Positions 24,501 to 34,879 of a stretch of DNA of 64,000 nucleotides are shown here, piece by piece. The DNA is from Gnomoniopsis sp. IMI 355080 (taxonomy: Eukaryota; Ascomycota; Sordariomycetes; Diaporthales; Gnomoniaceae): positions 19,917 through 83,916 of the forward strand of contig JAPEVC010000164.1 in NCBI GenBank assembly GCA_027946555.1. The letters are read 5' to 3'. Each line of letters opens with the position of its first letter. Positions within the stretch are counted from its first letter, which is position 1. The position numbers and the translations under genes were made by a program. The notes under the pieces were generated by a model that had not been told where the DNA came from, did not search any database, and saw nothing but the letters and a program-made list of their open reading frames with translations.

Positions 24501-25011
24501 AATGTACGGGCGAGCTGCCGGACTTGGATGGTGAAAGGTATGTCTTGGCGGCGGCGGCATTGTCATTTTGTAGCTGATTCGCGGCGGCGGCATCATCACC
24601 ACCATCTTCAGAGCCGTCTTCGTCGTCATCATCGTAGTCGTCGTCAATGACGCGCTTGGTTTTCTTCCGGGGTGGTTCTTGAATAGGAGTGTGGTCGGTG
24701 GCAGGGGGGATGTGGTAGGACTCGGTCGCGGTCGCGGTCGGGGGACGTTTTAAAGATTCAATGGCGGTGGGATTATAGTCGCCATCGTCGGCAAATAGCG
24801 CGTCGATTTTTGCATCGGTCTTACGGAAGAGTTGTGAGAAATGGGCGCGTCGGTGATCTTCGTCGTGGTTGTCGGGCGCCTCAGGCATCAACATTGTCGC
24901 ATCGGTCTGTGATCGCGACAACCCATCGGCACCTGCAAAAGTCGTCCTGCTCCCATTCCCCTGACTAGAACCGGATGCTGGCCAGCCATTCTGGGATTGA
25001 TTGAAGGACAT
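21538..25011 (-). CDS. SPT7: SAGA complex subunit Spt7 (bromodomain and histone fold)
   Basis: One uninterrupted exon of 1,157 residues starting MSFNQSQNGW; the frame is open further upstream but only through a TTG codon, so the ATG at 25,011 is chosen. The N-terminus is disordered with acidic patches and a KKTKR basic cluster. A bromodomain spans about residues 318-442 (QEELYEALDKVLSELKAHTE, then IKQPMDLGTM, then LNLIWDNCLRYNA with the acetyl-lysine-reading Asn). A histone-fold segment lies at about 794-842 (VCKAALKRSVAKIFYHAGF, ALDVAADMAGDYFAKL); in Spt7 this pairs with Taf10 inside SAGA. The C-terminus carries Lys-rich stretches (RRPRPRLGATGKIV, KKKKKLEAGK). Role: scaffold of the SAGA coactivator in the nucleus. 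Bromodomain plus histone fold in this order identifies the family with confidence. Confidence 0.93.
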   Translation of the reverse strand: MSFNQSQNGWPASGSSQGNGSRTTFAGADGLSRSQTDATMLMPEAPDNHDEDHRRAHFSQLFRKTDAKIDALFADDGDYNPTAIESLKRPPTATATESYHIPPATDHTPIQEPPRKKTKRVIDDDYDDDDEDGSEDGGDDAAAANQLQNDNAAAAKTYLSPSKSGSSPVHSVSSPGKNGDKSREEASSQGKERTSEDARKELEDARQATEEAAKRSFHTIFYTLENDRTAMLEQQQLEESEKQIQAEMDKNGGPANDGSGQNHGSLSSANLGASSLTLKHLIARIDLKRDQVSATDQELRNLMNEVRKNRSKWASEENVGQEELYEALDKVLSELKAHTEYSTPFLTKVNKRDAPDYYSGRYSQGRRANQGGADRSSVIKQPMDLGTMTKKLKQLQYKSKAEFVTDLNLIWDNCLRYNASLNNHLPRLANGMRKEADKLIPLIPDLVIRPRAEVEAEERRKQNGGEDGDDSDDEPIISSRGRTQATKGAAKSRTAPADQKEGTPNMDTKPTIQLNGILAKTGREDSEFGDSNGFATPPIGGSNTPLGQNGQSGTSNADAMEIDGPSLNGIALSLGEAAEQEFEDEEYKIWKQVTKKERALIARERYNLFKGNKLNPDEPAILRSKSGMRRVLRSHQQAESAGITALTGDSSVVAAKQETAKPTETTLAEGMEVEEDRTIPDYYEALHLVPDIAPKLQWVEDGEGQVINQHEDVLRLVPPGYFASPDSILTKKFDANLRQMQETRKVCSKIGVIKQMQIQTQVYANQFPKYEPEPFVEQEIDGHFVAGDGPVMAPDVCKAALKRSVAKIFYHAGFEELQPSALDVAADMAGDYFAKLIRTFNVYREAEKKDATGKWAERGAKCQPRFSQEEVILHTLDESGHTLEELEGYAKDDVDRLGSKLGVIHERMKSHLADLLRPALNDAGPDGAGAFKDGSEQFVGGDFAEELGEDFFGFKALGLDQEFGLEMMSVPLHLLQARVRNTYQVQAQNTDEVIADLFEPPPQSEPVTKDNIQIQIGIVKNFFLAKLHANGDQPLVEDEDLPVKQRRPRPRLGATGKIVSPQKRPPKEQIALAKKKKKLEAGKAQNAESKNGANSTPEKAKKLGKAPVLPNGSSTSLQPPSMERGNSMQSQDAASSPIGPGDKDDGVGMLSPESNGQ

Positions 25012-26911
25012 GATGTCCCTTGATGGATAGACGTGGTGATGGGTAGCCGGACATGCGCCGCAAGGCAATTCTGACCGGCTTCCGGTGGGAACCAGATAAT
25101 TAATTGGGCATGGGCCAAAAGAGCGACATTGACATTGATGGTCAATAGGGGTTGCAAGATGATGCGAGTCGGATGGGTGGTGTAAATGATGGAAAATTGA
25201 TAGGAGTTTGACGTGCGTCGTTGACGTGAGGTTGTTTCTGGTGGAGCCAGTTGCAGCGAGGCTGGCGGGCTTAGGTCAGGAGTTGGAGCAAGCAAAGCGC
25301 AGGTAGTTTGAATGTGTTAGCGTGCACAATGCGGTGGTGGGCCGAGACTTGCACGGGGAATCGAGGGCCGTTAGCGTCTTCAAGCGTGTGCGTGTCTGTG
25401 TGTGCACTGCCGTACCTCCGTTTCGATACCCCGATCCGGACCCTATATCTGATCCGTGACCAGCACCGACAAACACTCTGTCACTCACTGCATGGCCTTT
25501 AGATGAAAGACATGTGTCTTTATGTGTCGGAGTTCTTGGTGCTTTTAATGAAATGTATGTTATTTTTCGTTTGCCTGCAGCAGTGTCATTATTCGTGATG
25601 TTTTAGGTACACACAAGTCTGGCTATTAGACTCCCGGACCAAAGTACCTTGGTAAAATTCAACACAATCCGTTCCTGTTCCAACGAATATCTAGTTGTGT
25701 ATATTTATTGGACACAGTGGATACTTCTAACGTCCAATATCATCAATTGAGCCCATACGTACTGCAAGAAGCATCAATATTGTGTTCGTTCGGCGTACAT
25801 TGCGTCTAAACCATAGAGAGAGAGTATATGGGAGCCTGTCTTCAGTGGCTACATGATTTCATCTCCACAGCAGCTTATTACCCATGAGCTTGTAGACATC
25901 AATATGTCTGATGATGATGCATGTGTGCTTTCTTAGAAGATCATAGTCATGATAGCCCAGCACGGTAGCTAAATACTGCTGGTGGCAGGGGCAACGACAG
26001 CCTGGATTCCAACAAAATAAAATCTTCCTTGAATTGAAGGGTCTCTTCAAGCTCTAATGTATGTTTAACTAGAGATACAGTAAAGTCGAAGCTCTTTGCC
26101 ATACTGCCTTTGAGCGTTTGTTTGGTTATTCTAGTGACAGAGGGAGAGGCATGCTCATCATCTACCTTAGTCGAGTACGACACGTGTATAGGTATAAATC
26201 AACATTGGTCGTTACGTCTCATACATTTAGGTTTGAGATGTTTCATTTGCTGCCAATCATTGCAAAGAACCACCTCGAGTGAGGCTGTATGCAGAAGTAC
26301 CTACTTGGCCACTCTGGAAGACCATAGTACAGTACCTGTAGAGGATGCAGGTACCCAGGTAGATGTCTGTACAGCTCAGCTGGCCAATTGACAAATACAG
26401 ACTGCCTGACAAATCCATCTCTACCTAGATAGCAGCAAGTATCCTATATAGTAACAAATGTCTCCAGAGGCAGAGTCGTTTTTGTGGTTTATTCGCCTTC
26501 GTAGGTAGAAGTCAACACATAACCTTTGAACTCGAAGGTACCTAGATCCAAATCACCTGAAATGAAACAAAATACCATGCGGTTGGCCCTGTGCAAATCC
26601 AACAACGGCCCGAGGCTCTGGTCTAGGTGGGGTCTGCAGCTCCTGCCAGGCCTGTCTAGGCTCCAGTCCAACCATGCCAAGCTCTCTACCCGCCGCATGT
26701 GGGGCACAGCTGACAGCTCTTTTGGAAGCTCAGGGACCCCAACCTTGAAAGCCACCTCACCTCGCCTTGTTCCTTTGTGAGACTTGCCTTTCGCAGTAGA
26801 GAAACGAAACTTTCCTTTTCAAACCTACAACCTCCTCAAGCATGCCTGCGTCACCAGGCAGGTGATCATACTTGACTTGACCTACGTAGCACGCTCAACA
26901 CGCCCGTCAAA
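25012..26911. other. Divergent intergenic region SPT7 / VanZ-like gene
   Basis: This 1.9-kb stretch contains both promoters. Near SPT7 there is a GT/TG-rich segment (about 25,370-25,410). From 25,600 to 26,550 the palindromic string family TACCTA/TAGGTA recurs many times (for example near 25,606, 26,299, 26,335, 26,355, 26,424, 26,502 and 26,538), which may be remnants of a short repeat. No gene is seen. Confidence 0.45.
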
Positions 26912-27570
26912 ATGAGGATACGACTCCCATTCGCAGGTAAGCTCCGCCTTTCAAACGCTGCGGACCTCGTCCTCCACGCCCTCGGCTGACAACTTTGTCT
27001 ACAGGAGTCTTCTTCCTCCTTCTCCTCCTCGCAGGCTACGCTGGCCTTACAAGCCTCCACCTCGATTTCCTCGTCAACGACAAAGTCCTCCACCTCCTAA
27101 CCTTCTTCCTCCTCACCGTCGTCTTCTACTGGATCCTAGACACCAACCGCCGGCGCACTCTGCACTTCACCCTCGTCGTATGCACACTCGGCCTAGGCGT
27201 CGGCTCCGAATTCCTCCAGGGCTTCCTGCCCAACGGCCGCGACTTTGACTTTTACGACATTGTGGCCAACATCGTGGGCTCTCTGGGCGGGTTGGGACTA
27301 TGTAGTATGTACCACAAGCGCATGCTCGAGCGCAAGCGGCAGCGAAAGACCTACACCGCTGTGCCGGGCGAGGACGGCGATGTTGAGGGAGACATCGAGT
27401 TGGGTGAGAGTGTGCTCGGCGCGCAGGAGAGTGGGGTGATGGAGGGAGAGAGTGCTGGAACTGGCGCGAAGCGGAGCACGACGCCCGGGGATGAGAACGC
27501 GCCGGATGATTGGGATGCGCCGCCGGATGAGGTGAATGGAGAGGATATCAAGAAGCAGCGTGCGGATTAG
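26912..27570 (+). CDS. VanZ-like membrane protein
   Basis: A 25-nt first exon (26912..26936, MRIRLPFA) joins 27005..27570 through a 68-nt intron (GTAAGC...CTACAG) to give 196 residues. Four hydrophobic helices fill residues 9-110: FFLLLLLAGYAGL, LLTFFLLTVVFYWIL, LHFTLVVCTLGLGVG, and IVANIVGSLGGLGL. The order NDKVLHLLTFF, then GSEFLQGFLPNGRDFDFYDIVANIVGS, is the VanZ/YoaI-like pattern, where the Glu/Gln and Asp/Asn residues in the loops are conserved. The tail is acidic and soluble. VanZ-like proteins are named for a bacterial teicoplanin-resistance accessory, but the fungal members have no established job, so only the fold is claimed. Its 3' end faces the ferric-reductase-like gene 1 kb away. 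Confidence 0.82.
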
Positions 27571-28600
27571 GGACATGAGAGGGAAACGATCGGTCTGTTT
27601 TGTTGTAACGTGGGCGGGCTGCGACAACGGCTTTTAAGGAGGTACATTTGCTATGGCGCCAGGGTTCGTACGATGTTTGGTATGATTTACGTCTCTTCTC
27701 ACTTTTCCCCAGATGAATAGCAATGACAAGGTCATTTGTGATTTGTATCCCTCCTCACATGTTGTGTGAGACTAGCGAGACACTGTAGCTTTGGCGACGA
27801 GTGCGCGTGATATCAGTGTATACGACGCTAGTAAAGACTATCTTGACTTGTTTCTAAGCACCGTGATTGGACCAGGCCAAGGACGAGCAGGGACAAATGC
27901 AGATAAAAGTGAAAATTGGACAGCGGACTTGTTAATGCCGAACGAGTACAGAGAAGTGGCAGCGGCGTCAAGCACATCTCGTGAAAACTGGATGAGGAGG
28001 AACTGGGGACCTCGCAAGGAAAGTAAAGTACGCCGTCTGAGGAAACAAAGCAAGACGACCAGTTCATGGAAGGCATTCCCCGGCGCAGGAGGCAGCGGAC
28101 GACGGAACATATCCTCCGCGCCGCCCTATGCCGTGATGGAACTGCAAGCTCTCTTTCGAGCTCACCTTATCAATCCTTTTCCTAAGGCTGTTTACAAGAA
28201 CCGGGATAGTGGCGTGGTGGTATGAGTCCCCGTATCATCACGAAGCACCTGGGGGCTCCGGGACAGCGCGAGGGCGGGAGAGAGCAGGGTACCAACAACA
28301 ACGGCGCTGTAAATCTTTTTGATTTTTCTACTTTTGGCTTTTATTTCTTCATCGATCATGATTTTTTAATTTTGTCTTTCGTTTGTTTTGAGTTTTGGGT
28401 GGCGACGTGATATGCTTGAGTTTGTTTGGCTTCGTGATCGTTTTGGCAGTGAATGGCGTGGGTGCTATCAAAGTTGGAGTGGCATCGCTGCACCGCGCAG
28501 TCCTTTCAGATTATTAGCATCACAGTCTATTCAAGGGCAGCAGTCTGAGAAGACGAAGCGCGAGATGTTGAAGCCTTTCTAATACATAATTGCCATGGTC
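27571..28600. other. Convergent intergenic region VanZ-like / ferric-reductase-like
   Basis: It contains the 3' ends of both flanking genes. A 144-codon frame on + (27,791-28,225) begins at TTG, not ATG, and shows no motif; I do not call it a gene. A T-rich patch lies around 28,310-28,400. Confidence 0.4.
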
Positions 28601-30364
28601 TCACCACTCAAAACTTTCACTGTGCCAGAATACCTCTCTACCCTTCCTCACCCATACACCAACATGCCTTCTCAAGTCGTGACCCATCTTTGTAGGCCCA
28701 CAGAATAGCACCGCAACTCTCTCCTCCTGCCCTGACTTGAAAACATCATCCACAATCTTCTTCAAATCAGGGCGTGTGCGGGTGTACTTTGGTTCCTGAC
28801 TATCTGGTATCGAAGTCAGTTCCACGCTCTCATCTTGTGGATCCAGTGCTCCGTTCGTGCCCGTCATGAACACCTGAACGCCTTCATCATCCGACAACAG
28901 CTTCCCATCCTTGTCCTTTGCCCACACGGCATCGTTTGGATTCGCAACAGCCCATACCAGCTGCACTTTGACGGGCGAGCTAACAGTTACCAGCGCACGA
29001 TATAGTGGCACGGTAAACGTGGCACCAACACCCCCCGATACCAAGAGAACGCGGTCGTACTCGCCGGACGTCAATTCCGGATAGTAAGAAACTGCACCAT
29101 AGGGTCCTTCGATCGCCAAGGAAACGTGACTACTACCATCGCTGTTGGCCTCGGCTGCAAGCTGTTTCAGGGTTGAAGTCGTGGGACCGTTCTGATGGCG
29201 GGCCACGAGGCTGATTTCACTATTTTCTTCGTCCACAGATGCTACTGTGAAAGGGTTGAATAGAAATTCGTGGACCAAATATTCTTTGGACACTGGATTC
29301 TGCGAGAGCCTTGAAATTCCAGGTATTTGTAAATAAATGTGTGAGCCAGGATTCTTTCGGAAGCGTTGGATCTTGTGGAAGGGTATGCTGGTGGTGACTT
29401 TTACGAGACTGGATCCTGGAATCGACTCGAATGTAGCCTCGGCAGTGACTGTATCGAGCTTGCGCGAAACAATGTCGACAAGAAAGACCACAAGTGCCTC
29501 AATCACGAAAATTTTCGCATGTTTTGTGTGGAACCAAATCAATGGAGGAATGATCAAGGCCACAATAAGGTGGGTGATGAAGAAGATCCTGTAAGAGTAG
29601 ATCCGCACAGTCTTTATGGCCGTGGCACCCAGGAAGTTGAAGCATAAGATTCCGATGAGGCCCGTCTGAACAGCCCGCGAGGACGTCAACTTTAGTAGTA
29701 GGTTGCCCATCTGAACAAAGAAGTTCAGGTACAACACAGCGTGGAGGCTGAGTAACAGGTAAATGATACGGCCAAGAGCACGGTGAAACCGATTGATTTC
29801 TTCATGGGATGATCTCAAGACGAAGGCGATGGGGTTGAGACTTTTCAGCGAGAGGAGGTACTGAAGAGGCAATTGTGAGATTCCAATGATTCCGACTCGT
29901 TTGGTGAGGTGGAGGTAGTCTAAGTGACTGTGTCAGAAAGGCATCGAGGTAACTGCAGCGTCTAGTCCAGGCGACTCACCGTCTCCGGTCTCCAACACCG
30001 ATAGAACAAGCATCCACGCCCCCCATCCTAAGCCGAATAGCCACTCATCTCTCCGGCCCCAGGACTGACCAAACAAACAGACATCTTCGCCTAGCCACCA
30101 CTCGAACAATCGATACCGAGCCTCCCAGGCGCCGAGGGGACTCTTCCGTCTTGCTTTCCGGGCGGGCGACTCCGGAACCTGGTCATAGCCTGCTCTTTTC
30201 GCGTCGAGGTTTCTGATGGTCCACCATGCTAATCTGTAGACAAGAACCAGGAATACGGGTCCGAATGATGATAGCTGAGCATATCCGGCGTATCTGTCGA
30301 GGGTGTGTCTCCTTTGCAAGGCAGCGGCGTCGGTGTGCTCCACGAACTTCCACGGCCAACCCAT
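28601..30364 (-). CDS. Ferric-reductase-like transmembrane oxidoreductase
   Basis: Two exons (29980..30364 and 28601..29919) encode 567 residues from MGWPWKFVEH; the 60-nt intron has donor GTGAGT and acceptor CACTTAG. Multiple membrane helices fill the first 270 residues, including a ferric-reductase domain with two paired haem histidines at the canonical x13 spacing: FHRALGRIIYLLLSLH near 172-186, and THLIVALIIPPLIWFH near 245-259. The FAD-binding part has NPFTVASVD where most family members have HPFT. The NAD(P)H-binding part has LLVSGGVGATFTVPLYRAL and, near the C-terminus, VLFCGPTKMGHDLRRHV. Family knowledge: electrons pass from NADPH through FAD and two haems across the plasma membrane to ferric or cupric iron or oxygen; the real acceptor cannot be told from sequence. 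It is divergent from the TIP20-like gene with 911 bp between starts. Confidence 0.88.
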
Positions 30365-31275
30365 CTTGATATCCCCAAGGCTTCGCAAATAAAGTCCACA
30401 ATCCTGCGCCTCGTCTTGACCAATTCGTGGAGAATCAGGAGAAATTGGTAGGAATGGCCAGGAATGATGATCAAGGAGGATGAGAAGGCGAGTACTGATG
30501 TGGTTGAGATAAAACCATGTAAGCGACATTCAAGCACGAATCCGGCGCTAGCGTTTGCTCTCGGACATTCGGTAACAAACTCAAGACTTTCTGCACCCCA
30601 GAACGAACAGCCGAAGCACACTGTGGTCTAGATGATAAGTGTTTGACCGATCTGTCTTGGCGACATTTGAAGTGACCACGGCAATAGTAAGCTGATTCGA
30701 GCAAAACGTGAAGAGGACACGGGGTTGTTCGTGAAGCTCCAAATTTTGGTCTGGAACATGCTTTGCCCAGCTTCAACCTACTTGTTTCACGGCACTGCGG
30801 CTTGAACAAAACCGTCTGCTCTTGAATATATTTACGATGATTTGAGCTTGAAGGATTCTAGTCACCTAGTCTGTGTCCTATTACCGACGTCTCAAGCAGC
30901 TTGATAGATATCAGGCCTCTTGTACCCACACCGATGCACAGTGGAGTCAACCCAATTTACGCCCAGGTTTCTTGGGCTAGAGACTGAGAACGTTATTTCC
31001 AGCGGTGAGCTCCATGTAATTGATGATCAAGAGATACTGTATGCAGGCTATGTCTTGACCAAGTGCATATATTGTATGTCTCATTAAGTTTTATTTTTTT
31101 TAGACCTGGGTTCTGGGGAGTGGCTTCACCTTCTCGGGTTCGGCAAAAATTCGGCGATGACTTTCCAAGGTTCCAGCTGTCAACGTCAAGCAGCTTGCAT
31201 AGCAATCAAGTTCACTTCAACCCGGCACAATCACATCCCCCACGTATTTACGGCTGCGTACCGCCCGATCCCACC
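30365..31275. promoter_or_regulatory. Divergent promoter region ferric-reductase-like / TIP20
   Basis: These 911 bp separate the two start codons. HGATAR motifs matter here because iron-responsive GATA factors bind them in fungi, but I found only isolated GATA/TATC strings and no paired array, so no regulator is claimed. T-rich DNA occurs at about 31,085-31,103. No gene is seen inside. Confidence 0.4.
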
Positions 31276-33718
31276 ATGACGACCGCAACACAGCTTCCTT
31301 TCCGGACTCCGTCGTCCGACGACATGCGCCTCGACGACTACCTCGACGACAAGCTTCAATATACCTCCGACCTCGAGAGTCTAGACGACCTACTCGCCAG
31401 CGTAGAAGAGCAGCGCGTTCAGTTGCAGTCACAATTAGATGATGCGACCAGATCTCTCTCGATAGCCCGACAATCCACCGACGAGCGCCAGGCCTCGCTG
31501 CAGAAACAGATTGATGACTTTCAAGCTTTGCAGCAGCACATTGACGTGCGCTTGCAAATTGTGGCTCAGTCCGATGCGCCGGACGAGGCTATCCGCAGGC
31601 TGGAAGGACCTATGAACAAGCTGAACAAGGTCAACTTGGCGCACAAATATCTAGTCCTTCTGCAGGACGTGGAAGACCTGAGGAAGGAAGCCCGCAGCCA
31701 CCTCCCAAAGAGTCCAAAGGCCGCGCTCGAACCGTATACCAAGTTGAAGCGATTGGCGACATACCTGCAGGAGCTTCAGGAGCCTGCAGATGGCGCGGCG
31801 GTACATCTTGTCAACCATGTTGCGAACATTGCGGAGAACCTGTGGGACGAGATGAAGAGAACCATGTGGACTGAAATGGATGGAATATTGGTCAAGCGAG
31901 GATGGCCCAAGAAGGTGGGCCCGCAGAGCGAAATCGACGACGAGTGGAGGGAGTGCTTTGAAAAGTTGATAGACTTGCAAGTACCCGAGGTGCTGTACTC
32001 CAGCGGCGTGGTTACCCTTTTACCAATGGACGTGATGGCACAGAATTGGTTCAAGGAGTTTCGGTACCATTTCATGAGCGACAAACCGACCAGCAAGCCC
32101 CAAGTCATCGGAACACAGTGCTTTCCATGGATTATCACGCAGCTAGAAGAGTGGGATGACTTTCTGAGGGACAACTTCGGCTACATCCTGGCCGGAAAAT
32201 TCAACGATACGACTGTGGCCGACCAGATGGTCTATATGGACCCAACATGTGCGCTCATCACCTCTCTACTACCTGTCATCAAAGAGAAAATCAACTCGGC
32301 GATGGATGTGGCTCTCCGAGACCCAGTGTTCTTGAGCAGCCTCATGTCACAGCTCATGACATTTGACGACAATCTCCGCAACCGCTTCAACTACGACGGA
32401 GGCGACCTCGAACGAGGCTGGGGTGGTATTACCAGCGATGTATTGGACAAGCATTTTGCCAAATGGCTAGAAGCAGAGAAGACCTTTGCGTTGGAGAGAT
32501 ACGAGACTATCATGGCAAGTCCGGAAGCACGACAGATTGATTATGACTACCATGGCCCAGGCAAAACCAAGCCGACCTATGGTGCTGTTCGTGTGATCGA
32601 CCTTCTACGAACCCTTACGAACCAATATGAGCGAGTGAGAAGATTCTCGCACAAGCTGAGATTCTTGATTGACATCCAGCTAGATATCCTGGATGAGTAT
32701 CACTCTCGCCTACGGGATGGACTGGACGCCTACAGCGCCTTGACATCCGTGACACTAAAGGCCTTCTCGGGCGCGAGCAAGGAGCAGCTTGCAGCTCTTG
32801 AAGGAACAGGAGCATTCGAGACGCTGTCCAAGGTCTTTGGCAGCTCGGACTACGTGATCAACGCTCTCAAAGACTGGGGCAATGAGGAGGTTTTCGTCGA
32901 CATGTACGATCGGTTGCAGTCCAGAGCCAGGGCTAGAAGTTCTGGTGACCAGAGTAATCTCGCTGGGGATATGAGCCAAGACGAGGTGAAGAGCAGAACA
33001 TCGGGCGCTGTCGGGTCAAAGGAGGATGGTGGAATTCTGTTCGACGAGACGATCAAGGCATATGCTGCACGCAGGGAGACAGCTCTGAATTGGCTTATTG
33101 CTGCGGTGCAAGACTCGCATGCGAAGGCATTCAGGCCTTATGTTCAGCGGACGCAATGGATGACTATTGACGACTCGGCCCCGACTGATCCCTACCAGCT
33201 CGCCATTACTGCCGAGTTGGATGAACCACTAAGAGTAAGTGTCTTTGCGATAGCCACTCTCATGCAACACAGACTAATGCTCATCACAGATTCTAAAACG
33301 TAATTTTGACTTCCTGGCTCGTGCTCTGAGTACGGCCGTCTTCCGGCGTATTGTCCGCCGTGCCCTCGAAGCTCTACAGGACAACTTGTACGATAATGTC
33401 CTGGCTGGCAACCGCTTCACCACATTAGGCGCGGCGCAATTCTTCCGCGACGTGCATGCCGTCTTTGCCATGGTCGATCGGTACGTCCCTGACGGGTCCG
33501 CGGCCATGGCGTTCCTTTCGGATGCAGTGCAACTATTGAACCTCCCGGTAGAGTTGCCAGAGGGTCAAGAAGGTGGCATGACGCTCAAGCAGGCGAGTGA
33601 CAGAGTCTTCACTGATAATAACGAGGCAAGAAAAGTGCTGGAGGAGCTTGGGATTGAGATGCTGGAGCCTGCGCATGCAAGGAGGGTATTGCAAAACCGG
33701 GTTGAGACCAGTGACTAG
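31276..33718 (+). CDS. TIP20: RINT1/Tip20 family vesicle-tethering subunit
   Basis: Exons 31276..33234 and 33290..33718 encode 795 residues. The intron (donor GTAAGT, 55 nt) is confirmed because the downstream frame restarts in phase with ILKRNFDFLARALS. An N-terminal acidic patch leads into a coiled coil (about residues 28-100: LDDLLASVEEQRVQLQSQLD and onward). Then comes the helical-rod body with the family's recognisable WFKEFRYHF, FPWIITQLEEW, LLRTLTNQYERV and FFRDVHAVFAMVDRY segments. Family knowledge: Tip20 is part of the ER-side Dsl1 tether, which captures COPI vesicles from the Golgi together with ER SNAREs; the animal homologue RINT1 also has a checkpoint link. Length fits the family. 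The upstream extension of the frame lacks an ATG. Confidence 0.85.
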
Positions 33719-34879
33719 ATATGGAGATAGACAGGCCGAGCGGGCCAAAATTATATGATCTTGAGATTATGGCTGGTGATTGCAAGCGGAATATTTATGG
33801 CCAAATGACTCACAGATCCCCTTATTGGAACACTGCGAGAGATCTCCCCGGGAGTGTTGCACTAAGTCGGTCACCCCACCCGGCTCGGTGATCTGGGCAT
33901 GCTCCAAGGTGCTCACAGATTACAAATGCTTTTTCCTTCTGGCATGACTTACCCATCTTGGTCTTACAGAAAAGACCGGGAGAATTATTTAGGCCTTCCG
34001 ATCTTGACAGCCTTGACTTCGAATCGTCATTTTTCGTTAGCTGGCTATCACATTGTCAAGATCAACAGGAGTGGAACAATGTCAACACGCCCTTTGCCCA
34101 CGAAAGTATTATTCTTAGAGATATCTTTGAAAATTTCCTCCAGGACAGGACACTCCATATAATCCACTCCTACAACTTTGCGAAGGAAGGCTCGTCCGAA
34201 ACTAAGTCACTGCCAAATAGAGTCCACTTAAAGAGTGCTTCTTCGAGGAACATCTTGCTTCGGTCCAGGACTTATACCATAGTCCACTGTGAGTGTCACA
34301 GTGTAATCGGAGTCTGGCCACTGGTTTGTTACACACGACGATCTGATTGACATTAGAAAAAGATTCACAACCGCACTAACAAGTCCAAGAGTTTCGTCCC
34401 ATGTTTGACGTTTGTTCGCGCCGGGCCGTTGGTTGCAAGATGGATTGGTTGTCATGGAACGGCATGAAGTTGACTGGGGTGGAGCTTCTTTTCTAGCTGA
34501 TTATATCAGCGGGTGCTCGCTCACTCTTCCCTGCCGGTTTGTTGCGCTTAGCGCGTTTTTCAAAGATTATTGACTGTCCTCGTGGTCTGTGCTTGCTGCT
34601 GTCAACAACAAGGAAGTCCGAGTGGACGAAGAAGTGAAGACCTCGTCGACCATCCTGGCTACCTGAGTTCCTTGCATGCCTTGATTCGTGTGTCAGCCCA
34701 CCACGCCTCTGCAACTACTGCCTCCATCGCTTTCTCGTGGTTCGACTATCTTTTGACTCCGAAATCCCCTCGCGCAGCCAATCAATATTCGTGGGGACTT
34801 TGGCTTTGGCATCGGCGACGCGGCTATAGAATCTTGACTCTGGTCCTGGTGCTCGCGCTCTGTCGAGCTGGTATACATA
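33719..34879. other. Intergenic region TIP20 to CBS-PB1 gene
   Basis: This 1.16 kb holds the 3' UTR of TIP20 and the promoter and leader of the CBS-PB1 gene. Open frames of 87-142 codons on + exist at 33,899-34,350 and 34,570-34,998, but the longer ones start at TTG or run across the true start in a different frame. No motif is seen. Confidence 0.4.

Noticed and set aside
27791..28225. 144-codon + frame between VanZ-like and ferric-reductase-like genes
   Set aside because: It begins with TTG, has no domain and lies in a convergent 3' region.
33958..34350. 130-codon + frame before the CBS-PB1 gene
   Set aside because: It begins with TTG, has no homology signature and no splice link to the next gene.
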